Of a stretch of 63,784 nucleotides of DNA, positions 17,215-25,600 are shown piece after piece (within the stretch, counting starts at the first letter, position 1; every line of letters starts with the position of its first letter). Both the position numbers and the translations under genes were made by a program. This DNA comes from Methylococcus sp. GTDB taxonomy: Bacteria; Pseudomonadota; Gammaproteobacteria; Methylococcales; Methylococcaceae. The notes below the pieces were generated by a model. That model searched no databases and was not told where the DNA came from. It was given only the letters and a program-made list of their open reading frames with translations. Where the stretch lies: positions 1 to 63,784 of the forward strand of contig JAQTYA010000010.1 of the NCBI GenBank assembly GCA_028688525.1. The letters are read 5' to 3'.

Positions 17215-19287
17215 ATGCCACATCTTCTTCGCGCTACCGCCCTGAGCCTGGGCGTCCTTCTGCTGGCCGGGGGCACGGCCTACCACTTAGGCAATATTGC
17301 CAGCCCGGAGCCGCCCATGCTCGGCAATGGAGATGCCGGCGCGCTCCGCACGGTTCTCAGCAAATGGCAGTCGCGCCATGAGCGGCACGGACAGGCGGAA
17401 ACCTTGCAAATCTCGCTGATACCGTCCAAAGCGCTCTCGTCCGCCGACACCGCCGCCCGCGGCGAACTGCGTATGAACCTGCTCACCGGCGCCGCCGACG
17501 TCCGGACCCGCGGATTGCCGCAAGGCAAAACCTTCGGCGTATGGCTAGTCGACCATCGCGGCGGCGCCTCGCTGCAGGCAGGACCCGAGAACGGCGATGC
17601 AGCCATTCAGCTCGGCACACTGGAAGGCCGCGGCGGCGACCCGGCTGAGCTGCATGCCAAGCTGGAACGTACGGCTCTTGCCAATTTTCAGATGGATCAG
17701 GTCGTGATCTCGCCCAGCGGACAAGCCCCCAACGCCGGAGGCCTGCTGTTCGGCGCCCCCAATCTCATGCAGCGCACCTATTTTTCCGGCCAGCTCTGGA
17801 GCCTACTGAACGCCGATACCAGACCGGAACCGGGCGCCACGAGCAACCTGCCCTACGCCTTCTTGCTACCCAAAGCCGCATTCGCCCAGACGGCAGCCGC
17901 AGCCGACTCCCTGGAGCAGCTCATCGCCAAAGGACGGCAGCTTTTCGTGGAAGAAACCTTCGACGGAAATGGGCGTACTTGCGCCACCTGCCACCGCCCG
18001 GAGAACAACCACACGATCGATCCGCGCTATATCGCGAAGCTGCCGCCATCCGATCCTCTGTTCGTCGCCGAATACGACCCCGCCCTCCGCGATCTGGAGA
18101 AACCCGCGCTCCTTCGCCAAATGGGCCTGATCCTGGCCAATGTCGACGGCTTCGACAAACCCGGCGTGATGCGCAGCGTCCCCCATCTCATGGCGCTGTC
18201 GACTTCCACAGAAGTCGAAGTCTGCGTGGAACACGGCGGCAAGGGGGAATTCTGTGAGGACGAGGCCTATGCGAACGCCTTGGGCTGGTCTGGAGACGGC
18301 AGCCCCGGCACCGGATCGCTAAGGGAATTCGCGCTTGGCGCTATCACTCAGCACATGCCCAGGACGCTTAACCGAGTTCCCCAGGTCGACTTCCGTCTCC
18401 CCACGGACGATGAACTGACCGCAATGGAAGCGTACATGCTCTCGCTGGGCCGCACTGAGGAGATCGACCTCACCAAGATCACCTTTAACTCCGCGCTGGT
18501 GGAACAGGGCAAGTTGCTCTTCGACGTGAAAGAAAATCCGGAGCGGGACGGCAAAGTCGTCCTGGGAGAAACGGCAAACTGCAAAGGCTGCCATGAAAAC
18601 GCCGGTGCCAACAGCTCCACCACCAAGGCGAACCCTACCCGCGACACCGGCATAGAAAACATGCAGAATCCGCCCGCCTTCCTGCTCGATCCCACGCTCG
18701 CGGTAGACGGCGGCTTCGGCAAGGAAGAAAGAACGGACTGCGGATTCACTCAAAACCTCACATGTTACGGCAAAGGCCGGTTCAACGTACCGCCGTTGAT
18801 CGAGGCCGCGGACACCGGGCCGTTCTTCCACAACAACGCCGTCAACACACTGGAGGAAACCATCGCCTCCTACAACGGCGACTCGTTCAATCTTTCGCCC
18901 GGTGCTAAAACCTCTTCCGGCAAGGATCGGAAGGTCAAGCTCGAATCGTCCCAAATCACCGCAATCGCGCTATTTCTGCGCACGCTCAATGTCATGGAAA
19001 ACATCCGCAGCTCGAACAGCCTGTCCGAGCAAGCCATGGGACTGCGTGGAAAAAATGCGAAGTACACCTTGAAACTGGCGATTGCCGACACTGAAGACGC
19101 CATAGAAGTCCTTCAGGGCGGCGAGGTGCTACCCTATCCGGAGGCACTGGCCAAGCTCGAACAAGCGCTGGCGCTTGAATACAAGGCGTTGCGAACCAGC
19201 GTGGGTCCGCTGCGCCACCTGCGACAGCACAAGGCCATCGCCCTCAAGCTGCAAGCCAAGACCCTGATGGCGACCATACAGCCCTAA
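17215..19287 (+). CDS. CorB/MauG-like di-haem cytochrome c peroxidase family protein
   Basis: The 690-residue exported protein has an N-terminal signal or anchor (about 5-22). It carries two haem c sites, CATCH at 256-260 and CKGCH at 456-460. The CCP/MauG signatures RSVPHLM and TGPFFHNN surround them. Family members either reduce peroxide or, like MauG and MbnH, oxidise residues in a partner protein. The first 200 residues (FGVWLVDHRGG region) are an extra domain I do not recognise. Being downstream of two CorA-like genes matches the corA-corB arrangement known in methanotrophs, and a role in converting a Trp of those proteins to kynurenine is a reasonable inference. Confidence 0.75.
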   Translation: MPHLLRATALSLGVLLLAGGTAYHLGNIASPEPPMLGNGDAGALRTVLSKWQSRHERHGQAETLQISLIPSKALSSADTAARGELRMNLLTGAADVRTRGLPQGKTFGVWLVDHRGGASLQAGPENGDAAIQLGTLEGRGGDPAELHAKLERTALANFQMDQVVISPSGQAPNAGGLLFGAPNLMQRTYFSGQLWSLLNADTRPEPGATSNLPYAFLLPKAAFAQTAAAADSLEQLIAKGRQLFVEETFDGNGRTCATCHRPENNHTIDPRYIAKLPPSDPLFVAEYDPALRDLEKPALLRQMGLILANVDGFDKPGVMRSVPHLMALSTSTEVEVCVEHGGKGEFCEDEAYANALGWSGDGSPGTGSLREFALGAITQHMPRTLNRVPQVDFRLPTDDELTAMEAYMLSLGRTEEIDLTKITFNSALVEQGKLLFDVKENPERDGKVVLGETANCKGCHENAGANSSTTKANPTRDTGIENMQNPPAFLLDPTLAVDGGFGKEERTDCGFTQNLTCYGKGRFNVPPLIEAADTGPFFHNNAVNTLEETIASYNGDSFNLSPGAKTSSGKDRKVKLESSQITAIALFLRTLNVMENIRSSNSLSEQAMGLRGKNAKYTLKLAIADTEDAIEVLQGGEVLPYPEALAKLEQALALEYKALRTSVGPLRHLRQHKAIALKLQAKTLMATIQP

Positions 19288-19297
19288 GTGGGTAACC

Positions 19298-19326
19298 GAG
19301 CGGCCGATGCTTAACTTCGGCCGCTC
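19298..19326. terminator. Strong hairpin between convergent genes
   Basis: A perfect 10-bp stem (GAGCGGCCGA with its complement, loop of nine bases) follows the di-haem gene by 10 bp and lies 72 bp before the end of the convergent HAF-repeat gene. There is no long T-run. It probably marks the end of the plus-strand operon. Confidence 0.5.
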
Positions 19327-19398
19327 CTCTCGCCGGCGGCAACGCCGCCGAGCCAATAACCCGCCCAAACCAGGGGCCGGGCTTATCTCGGAACTTTA

Positions 19399-20496
19399 CT
19401 ATTTGAGGCTGACAACCCAGCCCTCGGGCTCCCCTTCGGGATTTTTGCCGGTACCGACGATGGTCTTTCCGTCGGAAGAAATTCCGGTAGCGACTTCCAG
19501 TTTCCAACCCGCCGTATCCAGTCCGTAGTCGGTCTCTAGCACGTCCTGCAGTTTCCACAATCCGTGGGTTTCGCTCCAGATAACGGCAACCCTCGCCACC
19601 TTGCCTGCACTCGCATCGAACGAGAACGCCTGGCCCACCGCGACGGCGCCATCCCTGGAAGTTGCGAGAAGATAGCTGTTGTCGTAGCCCGAAATGAAAC
19701 CCACACCCTGCGCCGGCCCAGTCGCGACCCAACGGCAGGCTTGCAACTTACCGTTCGTCGAGCAGCTGCCGACGGCAACCTTGCCGTCCCCCGAGACGCT
19801 AGGAGCACTACTGGCGCTGCCACCGGCTACCGTACCAAGAACGGTCAGCCCTTCCTGCTTGCTCCAGCGCACCGCCATCGACGAATCGTCCGGCATATAG
19901 GTCATCCCCGTTGCAATTTTTCCATCGGCAGACATGGAATAAAGCAGAAACTGCTGATCTATCCCGAAGCGTTCGTTGAGGTCGACCATACCTCCACTCT
20001 TAGTCCAACGAAACGCATGAAATAGCCCAGAAGTGATACCGAAACCGAAAACTACCGAACCGTCCTTTGAGACGCCCTGCGCCCGGCTGAAGGAACTGTT
20101 ACCGGGCAAATAGCCCAGCCCGGTTAACCGTCCTTTCTGCTTCGTCCAGCGCACCGCCTGGATCGTCCCTTGCCCATCATCGCTCGCTTTTCCCACCATC
20201 GCTCCTCCGTTGTCCGAAATCGCGATGATGGTGGACGCCGAGCCGGGAAGAGTCCCCAGGTTTTGCAATTTTCGGGTCTTGACGCTCCAGCGGATTGCTA
20301 CCGTTTCCTGACCGGATTTAGCCGAACCCCCGACGTAAAGCCCATTTCGGCTGACGGCAAGAGCGTCAGACTGCTGGCCGTCGGGTAAATGGCCGATTCC
20401 GCTCAATGACGCCGCGGACGCATCCACGGCAATGGCTGCCATCAAGGCGGAAAACATTGCTACGGCTTTCGGAACCGGACTGCACTGGTATTTCAT
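19399..20496 (-). CDS. Secreted HAF-repeat protein of unknown function
   Basis: The 365-residue protein has a signal peptide ending near ASA (about residue 29). It is followed by about seven degenerate repeats of 40-45 residues, with the shared pattern AVRWTKxxGLxxLGxLPGxxxSxAxxVSxDGxVVVG. This is the HAF repeat, which builds a propeller-like fold in extracellular proteins. No enzyme motif is present. It is convergent with the di-haem peroxidase gene and has its own upstream region. Role unknown; the copper-linked neighbours on both sides make it worth testing for copper response, but I saw no sigma54 element before it. Confidence 0.75.
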   Translation of the reverse strand: MKYQCSPVPKAVAMFSALMAAIAVDASAASLSGIGHLPDGQQSDALAVSRNGLYVGGSAKSGQETVAIRWSVKTRKLQNLGTLPGSASTIIAISDNGGAMVGKASDDGQGTIQAVRWTKQKGRLTGLGYLPGNSSFSRAQGVSKDGSVVFGFGITSGLFHAFRWTKSGGMVDLNERFGIDQQFLLYSMSADGKIATGMTYMPDDSSMAVRWSKQEGLTVLGTVAGGSASSAPSVSGDGKVAVGSCSTNGKLQACRWVATGPAQGVGFISGYDNSYLLATSRDGAVAVGQAFSFDASAGKVARVAVIWSETHGLWKLQDVLETDYGLDTAGWKLEVATGISSDGKTIVGTGKNPEGEPEGWVVSLK

Positions 20497-20990
20497 CTAC
20501 TCTCCTCGCTGATATTTATAGAAATGCTATCGATACAGCGTCCACCGAATACGGCGGGAATCGATATTTCCCGACCCTACGCGGCGTTGGCTGAAGACGG
20601 CACCGGCGAGAGCCGGCCACTGTCGTTAGCGCAGTTGGCGATAACTGTGCCATACGGACTTTTCACGCACGATCAGCTAGTTACCACCGCCCTTCGATGG
20701 GTGCATTGTTGGCTATACGCGTCAATCCACACAATTCATATGGGATTTCGCCTATTCCGCTATCGACACCCGCCGGAGATCGTGCTGTGCGGACCAATCA
20801 CGGCTTCCGCCGAAACTCGAGGAATCACGCCATGTCGAGCTCTTCGAAGACTCGATCTAATGGGCTCTGGAAAACAGGAAGGGAGGATCGATCACGTCCA
20901 TGCGATCCGGAGTCCGGCACGACTCGCCGGCAGGAGTACCGCATCACATCGATACGGGAATAACGGGTTAAGCGGGCGGAACCGTCGGGA
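20497..20990. other. Intergenic stretch without a supported gene
   Basis: About 490 bp between the HAF-repeat gene and the end of exbD. Plus-strand frames are open here but show no recognisable protein, no good ribosome site and no signal peptide. The promoter of the HAF-repeat gene must lie in its left part. I see no repeat or RNA gene. Confidence 0.4.
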
Positions 20991-21011
20991 AAGGCGGGGT
21001 CCCGCCCTTTT
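20991..21011. terminator. Probable terminator after exbD
   Basis: AAGGCGG and CCGCCCTTTT form a GC-rich hairpin about 20 bp past the exbD stop. The T-run is better on the plus strand than on the minus strand, so it may work in both directions. Confidence 0.4.
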
Positions 21012-21032
21012 ATGACGGGATGATCGCGGGGG

Positions 21033-21443
21033 TTACTCCTGCAGCGTCGCCAGCGACAGCCGGTGCACGCCCGCTTTTTGGGCCGTGGCCAACACCTTGG
21101 CCACAATCGCATAGGAGGTCGCCTGATCGGCATGGACGATGTAAAGCCCTTCCGGATTTTGCTGTACCGCCTCCTTAAGCTTGGTCTCCAGATCGGCGAG
21201 GTCGGCGATATCGGTCTTATCGAGCACGATATGGCCTTGCGCGTCGACGCCAATCGGCGTCGACTGATTGTCGTCCGATGCCGCCACTGCGCCGGTCTTG
21301 GGCAGATTGACGTTCATGGTCTGCGTCAGCAAAGGCGCAGTGACCAAGAACACGATCACCAGCACCAGCATCACGTCGACGAGCGGGGTCACGTTGATTT
21401 CGCTTACGACCTCGTCGCCGTCGCCTCCGGTTTTCATCGCCAT
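21033..21443 (-). CDS. exbD: ExbD-type biopolymer transport protein
   Basis: The 136-residue protein has a short cytoplasmic start, one transmembrane helix with the functional Asp (INVTPLVDVMLVLVIVFLV), and a periplasmic domain of about 90 residues. ExbD and ExbB form the proton-driven motor that energises TonB. I chose the ATG at 21443 because AGAGAGGA precedes it; an upstream start would run into the exbB end. It is the last gene of the receptor-tonB-exbB-exbD operon, so the motor is probably dedicated to the copper receptor. Confidence 0.9.
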   Translation of the reverse strand: MAMKTGGDGDEVVSEINVTPLVDVMLVLVIVFLVTAPLLTQTMNVNLPKTGAVAASDDNQSTPIGVDAQGHIVLDKTDIADLADLETKLKEAVQQNPEGLYIVHADQATSYAIVAKVLATAQKAGVHRLSLATLQE

Positions 21444-21468
21444 GGCGGATTCCTCTCTATTATTTTGA

Positions 21469-22137
21469 TCAACACTTGCACGTGGATTCGCTGGAGGTCT
21501 CGGCGGCAACCAGATGCAGGAAATCGTCGGCAAAAATTTCCAGCGACTGCTGCTTCCGCTTCCACCGCCGCATGAGGAAGTTGTAAGCGAGCACCGCCGG
21601 CACGGCTACGGCGATACCGATTGCCGTGGCGATCAACGCCTCGCCGATGGGGCCGGCGACGACATCGAGACTAGCTTTGCCGCTCTGGCTGATGTCGTGC
21701 AGAGCGTGCATGATACCCCACACCGTGCCGAACAGGCCGACGAACGGCGCGGTGGAGCCGATGCTGGCGAGAATGGTCAAACCGATATCCGCCAGTCGGG
21801 ACTCCCTTTCCAGTTGCCGCTTGAGTTTCCGTTCCAGGGTTGCCACCAGGCTCCCGCGGTGCTTCAAACGCGCCATGTCCTCTTCGCTGCGGGTATCCAG
21901 CACCTCGAAGCCCGCCGCCGCCAGCCGGAGCAAAGGCGAAGCGCCGAGTTCCCCGACTCGTCCTCGCGCCTCGTCTAGCGACGAGGCCGCCCAAAAGTGC
22001 TCTTCGAACAGCCGGTTACCGACGGCATGCCGCCAATACTGCCAGCCTTTCAGGAAGATGATGGTCCACGTCAATACGGAAAACGAAATCAGCACCCATA
22101 AGGTGGCATTGATAATGAGCGTAGAGTTATCGGTCAT
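21469..22137 (-). CDS. exbB: ExbB/TolQ-type proton channel protein
   Basis: The 222-residue protein has three transmembrane segments (about 8-29, 120-145 and 158-182) and the conserved MotA/TolQ/ExbB signature GSTAPFVGLFGTVWGIMHAL and GEALIATAIGIAVAVPAVLAYN. It is the pentameric part of the ExbB-ExbD motor in the inner membrane. It lies 16 bp after tonB and 25 bp before exbD. The C-terminus ends with CKC, an unusual tail that carries two cysteines. Confidence 0.9.
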   Translation of the reverse strand: MTDNSTLIINATLWVLISFSVLTWTIIFLKGWQYWRHAVGNRLFEEHFWAASSLDEARGRVGELGASPLLRLAAAGFEVLDTRSEEDMARLKHRGSLVATLERKLKRQLERESRLADIGLTILASIGSTAPFVGLFGTVWGIMHALHDISQSGKASLDVVAGPIGEALIATAIGIAVAVPAVLAYNFLMRRWKRKQQSLEIFADDFLHLVAAETSSESTCKC

Positions 22138-22153
22138 GGTCTGAAAGAAACGT

Positions 22154-22888
22154 CTAGTGAGTTAGGGAAAATTCGAGCGGCACTACCACCCAACTGGCGA
22201 CGGGCTTGCCGCCCTTGGTCGCGGGGACGAAGCGCCAGCGCCGCACGGTCTCGATGGCGGATTCGTCGAGAATGTCGTGGCCGCTGCTGGACTGGAGTTC
22301 GACCTCGGCCGGCAGACCGGTCGGCAGCACGTGCACCTTCATCGTCACCCGCCCCTGCCACTTCTGCTTCTTGGCGAAAGCCGGATATTCCGGCAGCGGA
22401 TTGTGCAGATAATTGGCATTGAAGCTCGCCGGAGTCGGCGGTGCGGCCGCCTCGCCGCTGCCGCCCGCAGCGCCGTCGGCACGCGCCGATGACGAGGGGA
22501 CCGGCGGCGGGGCGCTGGCCGGCTCGCTCTTGGCTGCGGTGTCGCCCAGGCTCCGGTCCGGTTGGACCGGCAGGGGTTTGGGCTTGGTCACTGCCGGCTT
22601 GGGCTTCACTACCGGTTTCGGCTTAGGTTTGGGCGGCTCGACCGGCTTGGGAGGCGCCGTCGGGGCGGGCGGTGCGGGAGAGGCCGCCGGTTCCGCCGGC
22701 TTGGGCGCGGGCTGGATCATTTCCAGCGCCACCTCGATGACCTTCTCCGGGACCATCTGAGACTCGATCAGCTTGATATGGTGGTAGTACCACCAGACGC
22801 CTAGGTGTAGAGCGCCGACCAGGAGCAGGATCGGCGCGCCGGGGCGGTACAGGGATTCCGGCGGGATTTGAATGATCTGGCTTGCCAT
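22154..22888 (-). CDS. tonB: TonB energy transducer
   Basis: The 244-residue protein shows the TonB plan. An N-terminal transmembrane helix (about 18-33) is followed by a Pro/Lys/Ala-rich periplasmic spacer (about 55-135, KPxPKPK repeats). The C-terminal receptor-binding domain has YPAFAKKQKWQGRVTMKVHV and SSGHDILDESAIETVRRWRFVPA. It carries motor energy across the periplasm to the TonB box of the receptor encoded just upstream. It follows the receptor gene by 50 bp in the same operon. Confidence 0.92.
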   Translation of the reverse strand: MASQIIQIPPESLYRPGAPILLLVGALHLGVWWYYHHIKLIESQMVPEKVIEVALEMIQPAPKPAEPAASPAPPAPTAPPKPVEPPKPKPKPVVKPKPAVTKPKPLPVQPDRSLGDTAAKSEPASAPPPVPSSSARADGAAGGSGEAAAPPTPASFNANYLHNPLPEYPAFAKKQKWQGRVTMKVHVLPTGLPAEVELQSSSGHDILDESAIETVRRWRFVPATKGGKPVASWVVVPLEFSLTH

Positions 22889-22938
22889 CGTTCAACAGGA
22901 CGAGGAATTGGGAACTGGCGTCGCGAAACTCATGCGCT

Positions 22939-25206
22939 TCAGAAGTCCACGTTGAGCGATACGTATACCGATCGGCCTATGCCGGGAAGCCTGACCACGG
23001 CCTTCGCTTTATCACTCTCCATAATGTCCACGCCGCCCAGCGGATGGTAATAAAGCTTGTTGAGCAGATTCTCCGCACCCACATCCACCCGCAGATGCTC
23101 GCGCTGATAGCTGGAGCGAAAATTGAGCAGGACGTAGCCCGGAGTGGTCGGCTCGGCATAGCTCTTCGCCACTGCGGTCTTGCTGTCGACCAAGTCCACC
23201 GAAATCGCACTGTCGATTCCGGCCTCCCCCACCGGAATGGCATGCTCTAGCGACAGCGTCGCATGCAGCGGCATCATGTGATACAGATTGACCGAGGTCG
23301 CATTCTTAAAGCCATGGGTCGGCCAATACTGTTGAGCATTGTTGCACGAGCGCGCCAGCGAGGTGCCAATATAGGGACATCCCATCGAGAATTCACCGTC
23401 ATTGCCCACCCCACGCACGTAGGCCGCTACGGCCTTGACCGCGAAGCTGCCGGCGGACGACTCCGGCAGGAAGGCATAGCGGGCGGAGAAATCGCCGCCG
23501 TACATGTCGGCATGGCTCAGGTTCACGAACTGCATGCCGTGAAAGCCGTTAGCCTGCTGGGTGACCTGCTGACCGTAGATGTAATCGTTCACCCGTGTGT
23601 AGTATGGAGTCGCGGTTATCGTCCAGACCTGCTGCTTGTCGTCGTGCCAGTTCGCGGTGAAAGACGCGGTATACGCCGCCTCCGGATTCAGGTTCAGATT
23701 ACCCAAGTAGCCGTTGCCGTCCCCGAACCAGGTAATCATCGAGTTAGTGCCCCACCATGCGTAGCGCTCGTACAGATTGGGCGAGCGCTGCTTGCGCGAG
23801 AGGCCCAGCTCGTAACGGCTGTTTTCGTCCGGCGTAAACGCCGTCACGGCGGTGGCGTCGAAATTGTGATCGACCCGAGAGTGACTAGCGGCGTTGAACG
23901 AATTCGCCCAAAAAGTATAGGTGGCGCTGTCGTCGTAACCCTGCACCCGGCCGGTATTCATCCATACCATGTCGTTGCGCACACCGATCTGGGTCAGCCA
24001 TTCCTTGCTCCAATTGGCCTCCCATTCGGCGAAGGTACCCAGACGGTCGCGCTGGCCGTTATTGATGCTGAGGAAATCTTGCGGCATGAACATAGGCTTG
24101 CCCGGCCACCAGTCCTGCAGGCCCTGCTGGAAATACTCGCTGCCGACCCGCACGGTGTGGATGTCGTCCACCGGCACATGAGCCCGTACCCTGTACCCCA
24201 GATCGGAACCGTCGGCCTTCATCGGCATCGTGCCCCCGCGCTCCGGCAGGTTATCCATCAGATGCCAAGTTGAGTGGTAATAGACCCGCGCGTCCAGCTT
24301 GCCCCAGTCGAAGCCGTTCTCGTAGGAGAAGCCACCGAGCAAGCCGTCGTTCTCGGCCACGTCCATGCGCTGGTTGGGGAAGCCCTGGTAAGGGATGTAC
24401 TGGCCGGTGACGTCGGCCGAGAAGAAGCCGTTGTTGAGCTTGGTCGAAGCCCGCAGGTTCATGTTGGTAGACAAGTACCGGCTCGGCGTCACGGTCGGCC
24501 CGCCGTTACCCGCCATGTAATTGTTGCCCTTGGCCCACTGTCCGCCATAATCGAAGACAAAATCGTCACTGGCGACCGAACCGCTGAAATTGTTGCCGAA
24601 GGTGTCGCTATTGCTGCGGAACATGCCGCCCAGCTTTCCGGTATACGCCATCTCCCCCGCCTTGGCGAAAGCCGGCGCCGCCGGATCGACCGAGATGGTG
24701 CCGCCGATGGAATCGCCGCCCTGACTGACCGGCGTGATGCCCGCCATGATCGAGGCCTTGCCCACCGACGACGGGGCTACATACGACAGCGCCGGGTTCA
24801 TGTGGTTGCTGCAGGCCGAGGTGATGTTCATACCGTTGACCAGGACCTTGACCCGGTCGTCCGCCATACCGTGGATGACCGGCAGGCTCGATACCCCGCC
24901 GGCGGTATAGGTATCGACGCCAGGCACGTCCTTGAACATACTCGCCGTATCCATGGTCTGCGCCTTTTTCTCCTCCAATACCTCCTGGGGAAGGTCCGTG
25001 GTTTCCGTGGAAACCTCGTCCTCGGCGCTGTACACGGTGATCTTGTCCAGCTCGACCACATCCTCCGCCTCTGCCGCAGCCGCTTCGGCGCAACCCAGGA
25101 CGATCAATAAGGGAGCCAGTGTCCAAGCGGCACCACGGGGGCACCGATCGGAGCCGGCGGCATGCCCATGGCCCGGAGAGAACAACGAACGCGAATACTT
25201 TTCCAT
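22939..25206 (-). CDS. TonB-dependent outer-membrane copper receptor (OprC/NosA type)
   Basis: The 755-residue protein has a signal region, a TonB-box-like start (ELDKITVYSAEDE), a plug domain (DVPGVDTYTAGGVSSLPVIHG), and a barrel ending in NVDF. In the plug, CSNHM (Cys132 to Met136) matches the CxxxM copper site known from Pseudomonas OprC. A Met-rich MPM in the barrel (GGTMPMKADG) may be the second ligand. OprC-family receptors import copper. I chose the ATG at 25206, which has AGGA upstream. The alternative start at 25248 would lie inside the predicted promoter. It leads the operon with tonB, exbB and exbD and shares upstream sites with the CorA-like operon. Confidence 0.8.
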   Translation of the reverse strand: MEKYSRSLFSPGHGHAAGSDRCPRGAAWTLAPLLIVLGCAEAAAAEAEDVVELDKITVYSAEDEVSTETTDLPQEVLEEKKAQTMDTASMFKDVPGVDTYTAGGVSSLPVIHGMADDRVKVLVNGMNITSACSNHMNPALSYVAPSSVGKASIMAGITPVSQGGDSIGGTISVDPAAPAFAKAGEMAYTGKLGGMFRSNSDTFGNNFSGSVASDDFVFDYGGQWAKGNNYMAGNGGPTVTPSRYLSTNMNLRASTKLNNGFFSADVTGQYIPYQGFPNQRMDVAENDGLLGGFSYENGFDWGKLDARVYYHSTWHLMDNLPERGGTMPMKADGSDLGYRVRAHVPVDDIHTVRVGSEYFQQGLQDWWPGKPMFMPQDFLSINNGQRDRLGTFAEWEANWSKEWLTQIGVRNDMVWMNTGRVQGYDDSATYTFWANSFNAASHSRVDHNFDATAVTAFTPDENSRYELGLSRKQRSPNLYERYAWWGTNSMITWFGDGNGYLGNLNLNPEAAYTASFTANWHDDKQQVWTITATPYYTRVNDYIYGQQVTQQANGFHGMQFVNLSHADMYGGDFSARYAFLPESSAGSFAVKAVAAYVRGVGNDGEFSMGCPYIGTSLARSCNNAQQYWPTHGFKNATSVNLYHMMPLHATLSLEHAIPVGEAGIDSAISVDLVDSKTAVAKSYAEPTTPGYVLLNFRSSYQREHLRVDVGAENLLNKLYYHPLGGVDIMESDKAKAVVRLPGIGRSVYVSLNVDF

Positions 25207-25248
25207 GGTTTTCCTAGACCCGTTACGAGAGGAGCGGCTTGCTGGCAT

Positions 25249-25264
25249 TACAACTATCAGGCCA
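25249..25264 (-). promoter_or_regulatory. Sigma54-type promoter of the copper receptor operon
   Basis: Read on the minus strand, TGGCCT-GATAG-TTGTA fits the -24/-12 pattern with exact spacing. It has the same TTGT variant as the promoter of the CorA-like operon. Transcription would start near 25239, leaving a leader of about 33 nt before the ATG at 25206. Confidence 0.6.
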
Positions 25265-25312
25265 TTCGATTTTTCAGTAAAAACAATGCCTCAGAAATTT
25301 ACCTCGCCTAGA

Positions 25313-25353
25313 ATTGAGTCATATCACACACAAAATAAGGCTTATGACTCATA
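25313..25353 (-). promoter_or_regulatory. Paired dyads, putative sigma54 activator binding site (copper receptor operon)
   Basis: The 16-mer ATTGAGTCATATCACA at 25313-25328 is identical to one before the CorA-like operon. Its dyad TGAGTCA (centre 25318) is 30 bp, about three helical turns, from a second perfect dyad TATGACTCATA (25343-25353, centre 25348). The near edge is 48 bp upstream of the -24 element. Confidence 0.6.
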
Positions 25354-25521
25354 CCAGCACATTATTCAGCCGACTTGCGACGCCGCCGGAACTGCGCCCA
25401 TGGCCGTAACATCAGCTTTCGTGCCACCTAACAGCTACAGTTAACAAGTTGATTTTATTTGCAACTTCACGATTCTCTGCTATGAATTCTTCCACAGAGT
25501 GCGGCAGTTTCCACAGATTGC

Positions 25522-25546
25522 AAAAAAACCGCGGCTTTTGCCGCAG
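25522..25546 (-). terminator. Rho-independent terminator on the minus strand
   Basis: On the minus strand CTGCGGC-AAAA-GCCGCGG forms a 7-bp stem (one G-T pair) followed directly by seven T. This is a textbook terminator, but no convincing minus-strand gene lies upstream of it. Confidence 0.7.
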
Positions 25547-25582
25547 CTCACCTCCTAACTCACCCCGCCGAACAAAACGAGT

Positions 25583-25600
25583 ACGGCAGCATGCTGCCGT
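25583..25600. repeat. Perfect 18-bp palindrome
   Basis: ACGGCAGCATGCTGCCGT is self-complementary throughout. As RNA on the minus strand it would form a hairpin about 35 nt before the terminator at 25522-25546. As DNA it could be an operator. Confidence 0.5.

Noticed and set aside
20524..21015. 163-codon plus-strand open frame before exbD
   Set aside because: Composition does not look like a protein, no ribosome site, and the frame runs into the exbD terminator hairpin.
22939..25248. Longer start of the copper receptor at 25248
   Set aside because: No ribosome site, and it lies within the predicted sigma54 promoter; the ATG at 25206 has AGGA and gives a normal signal region.
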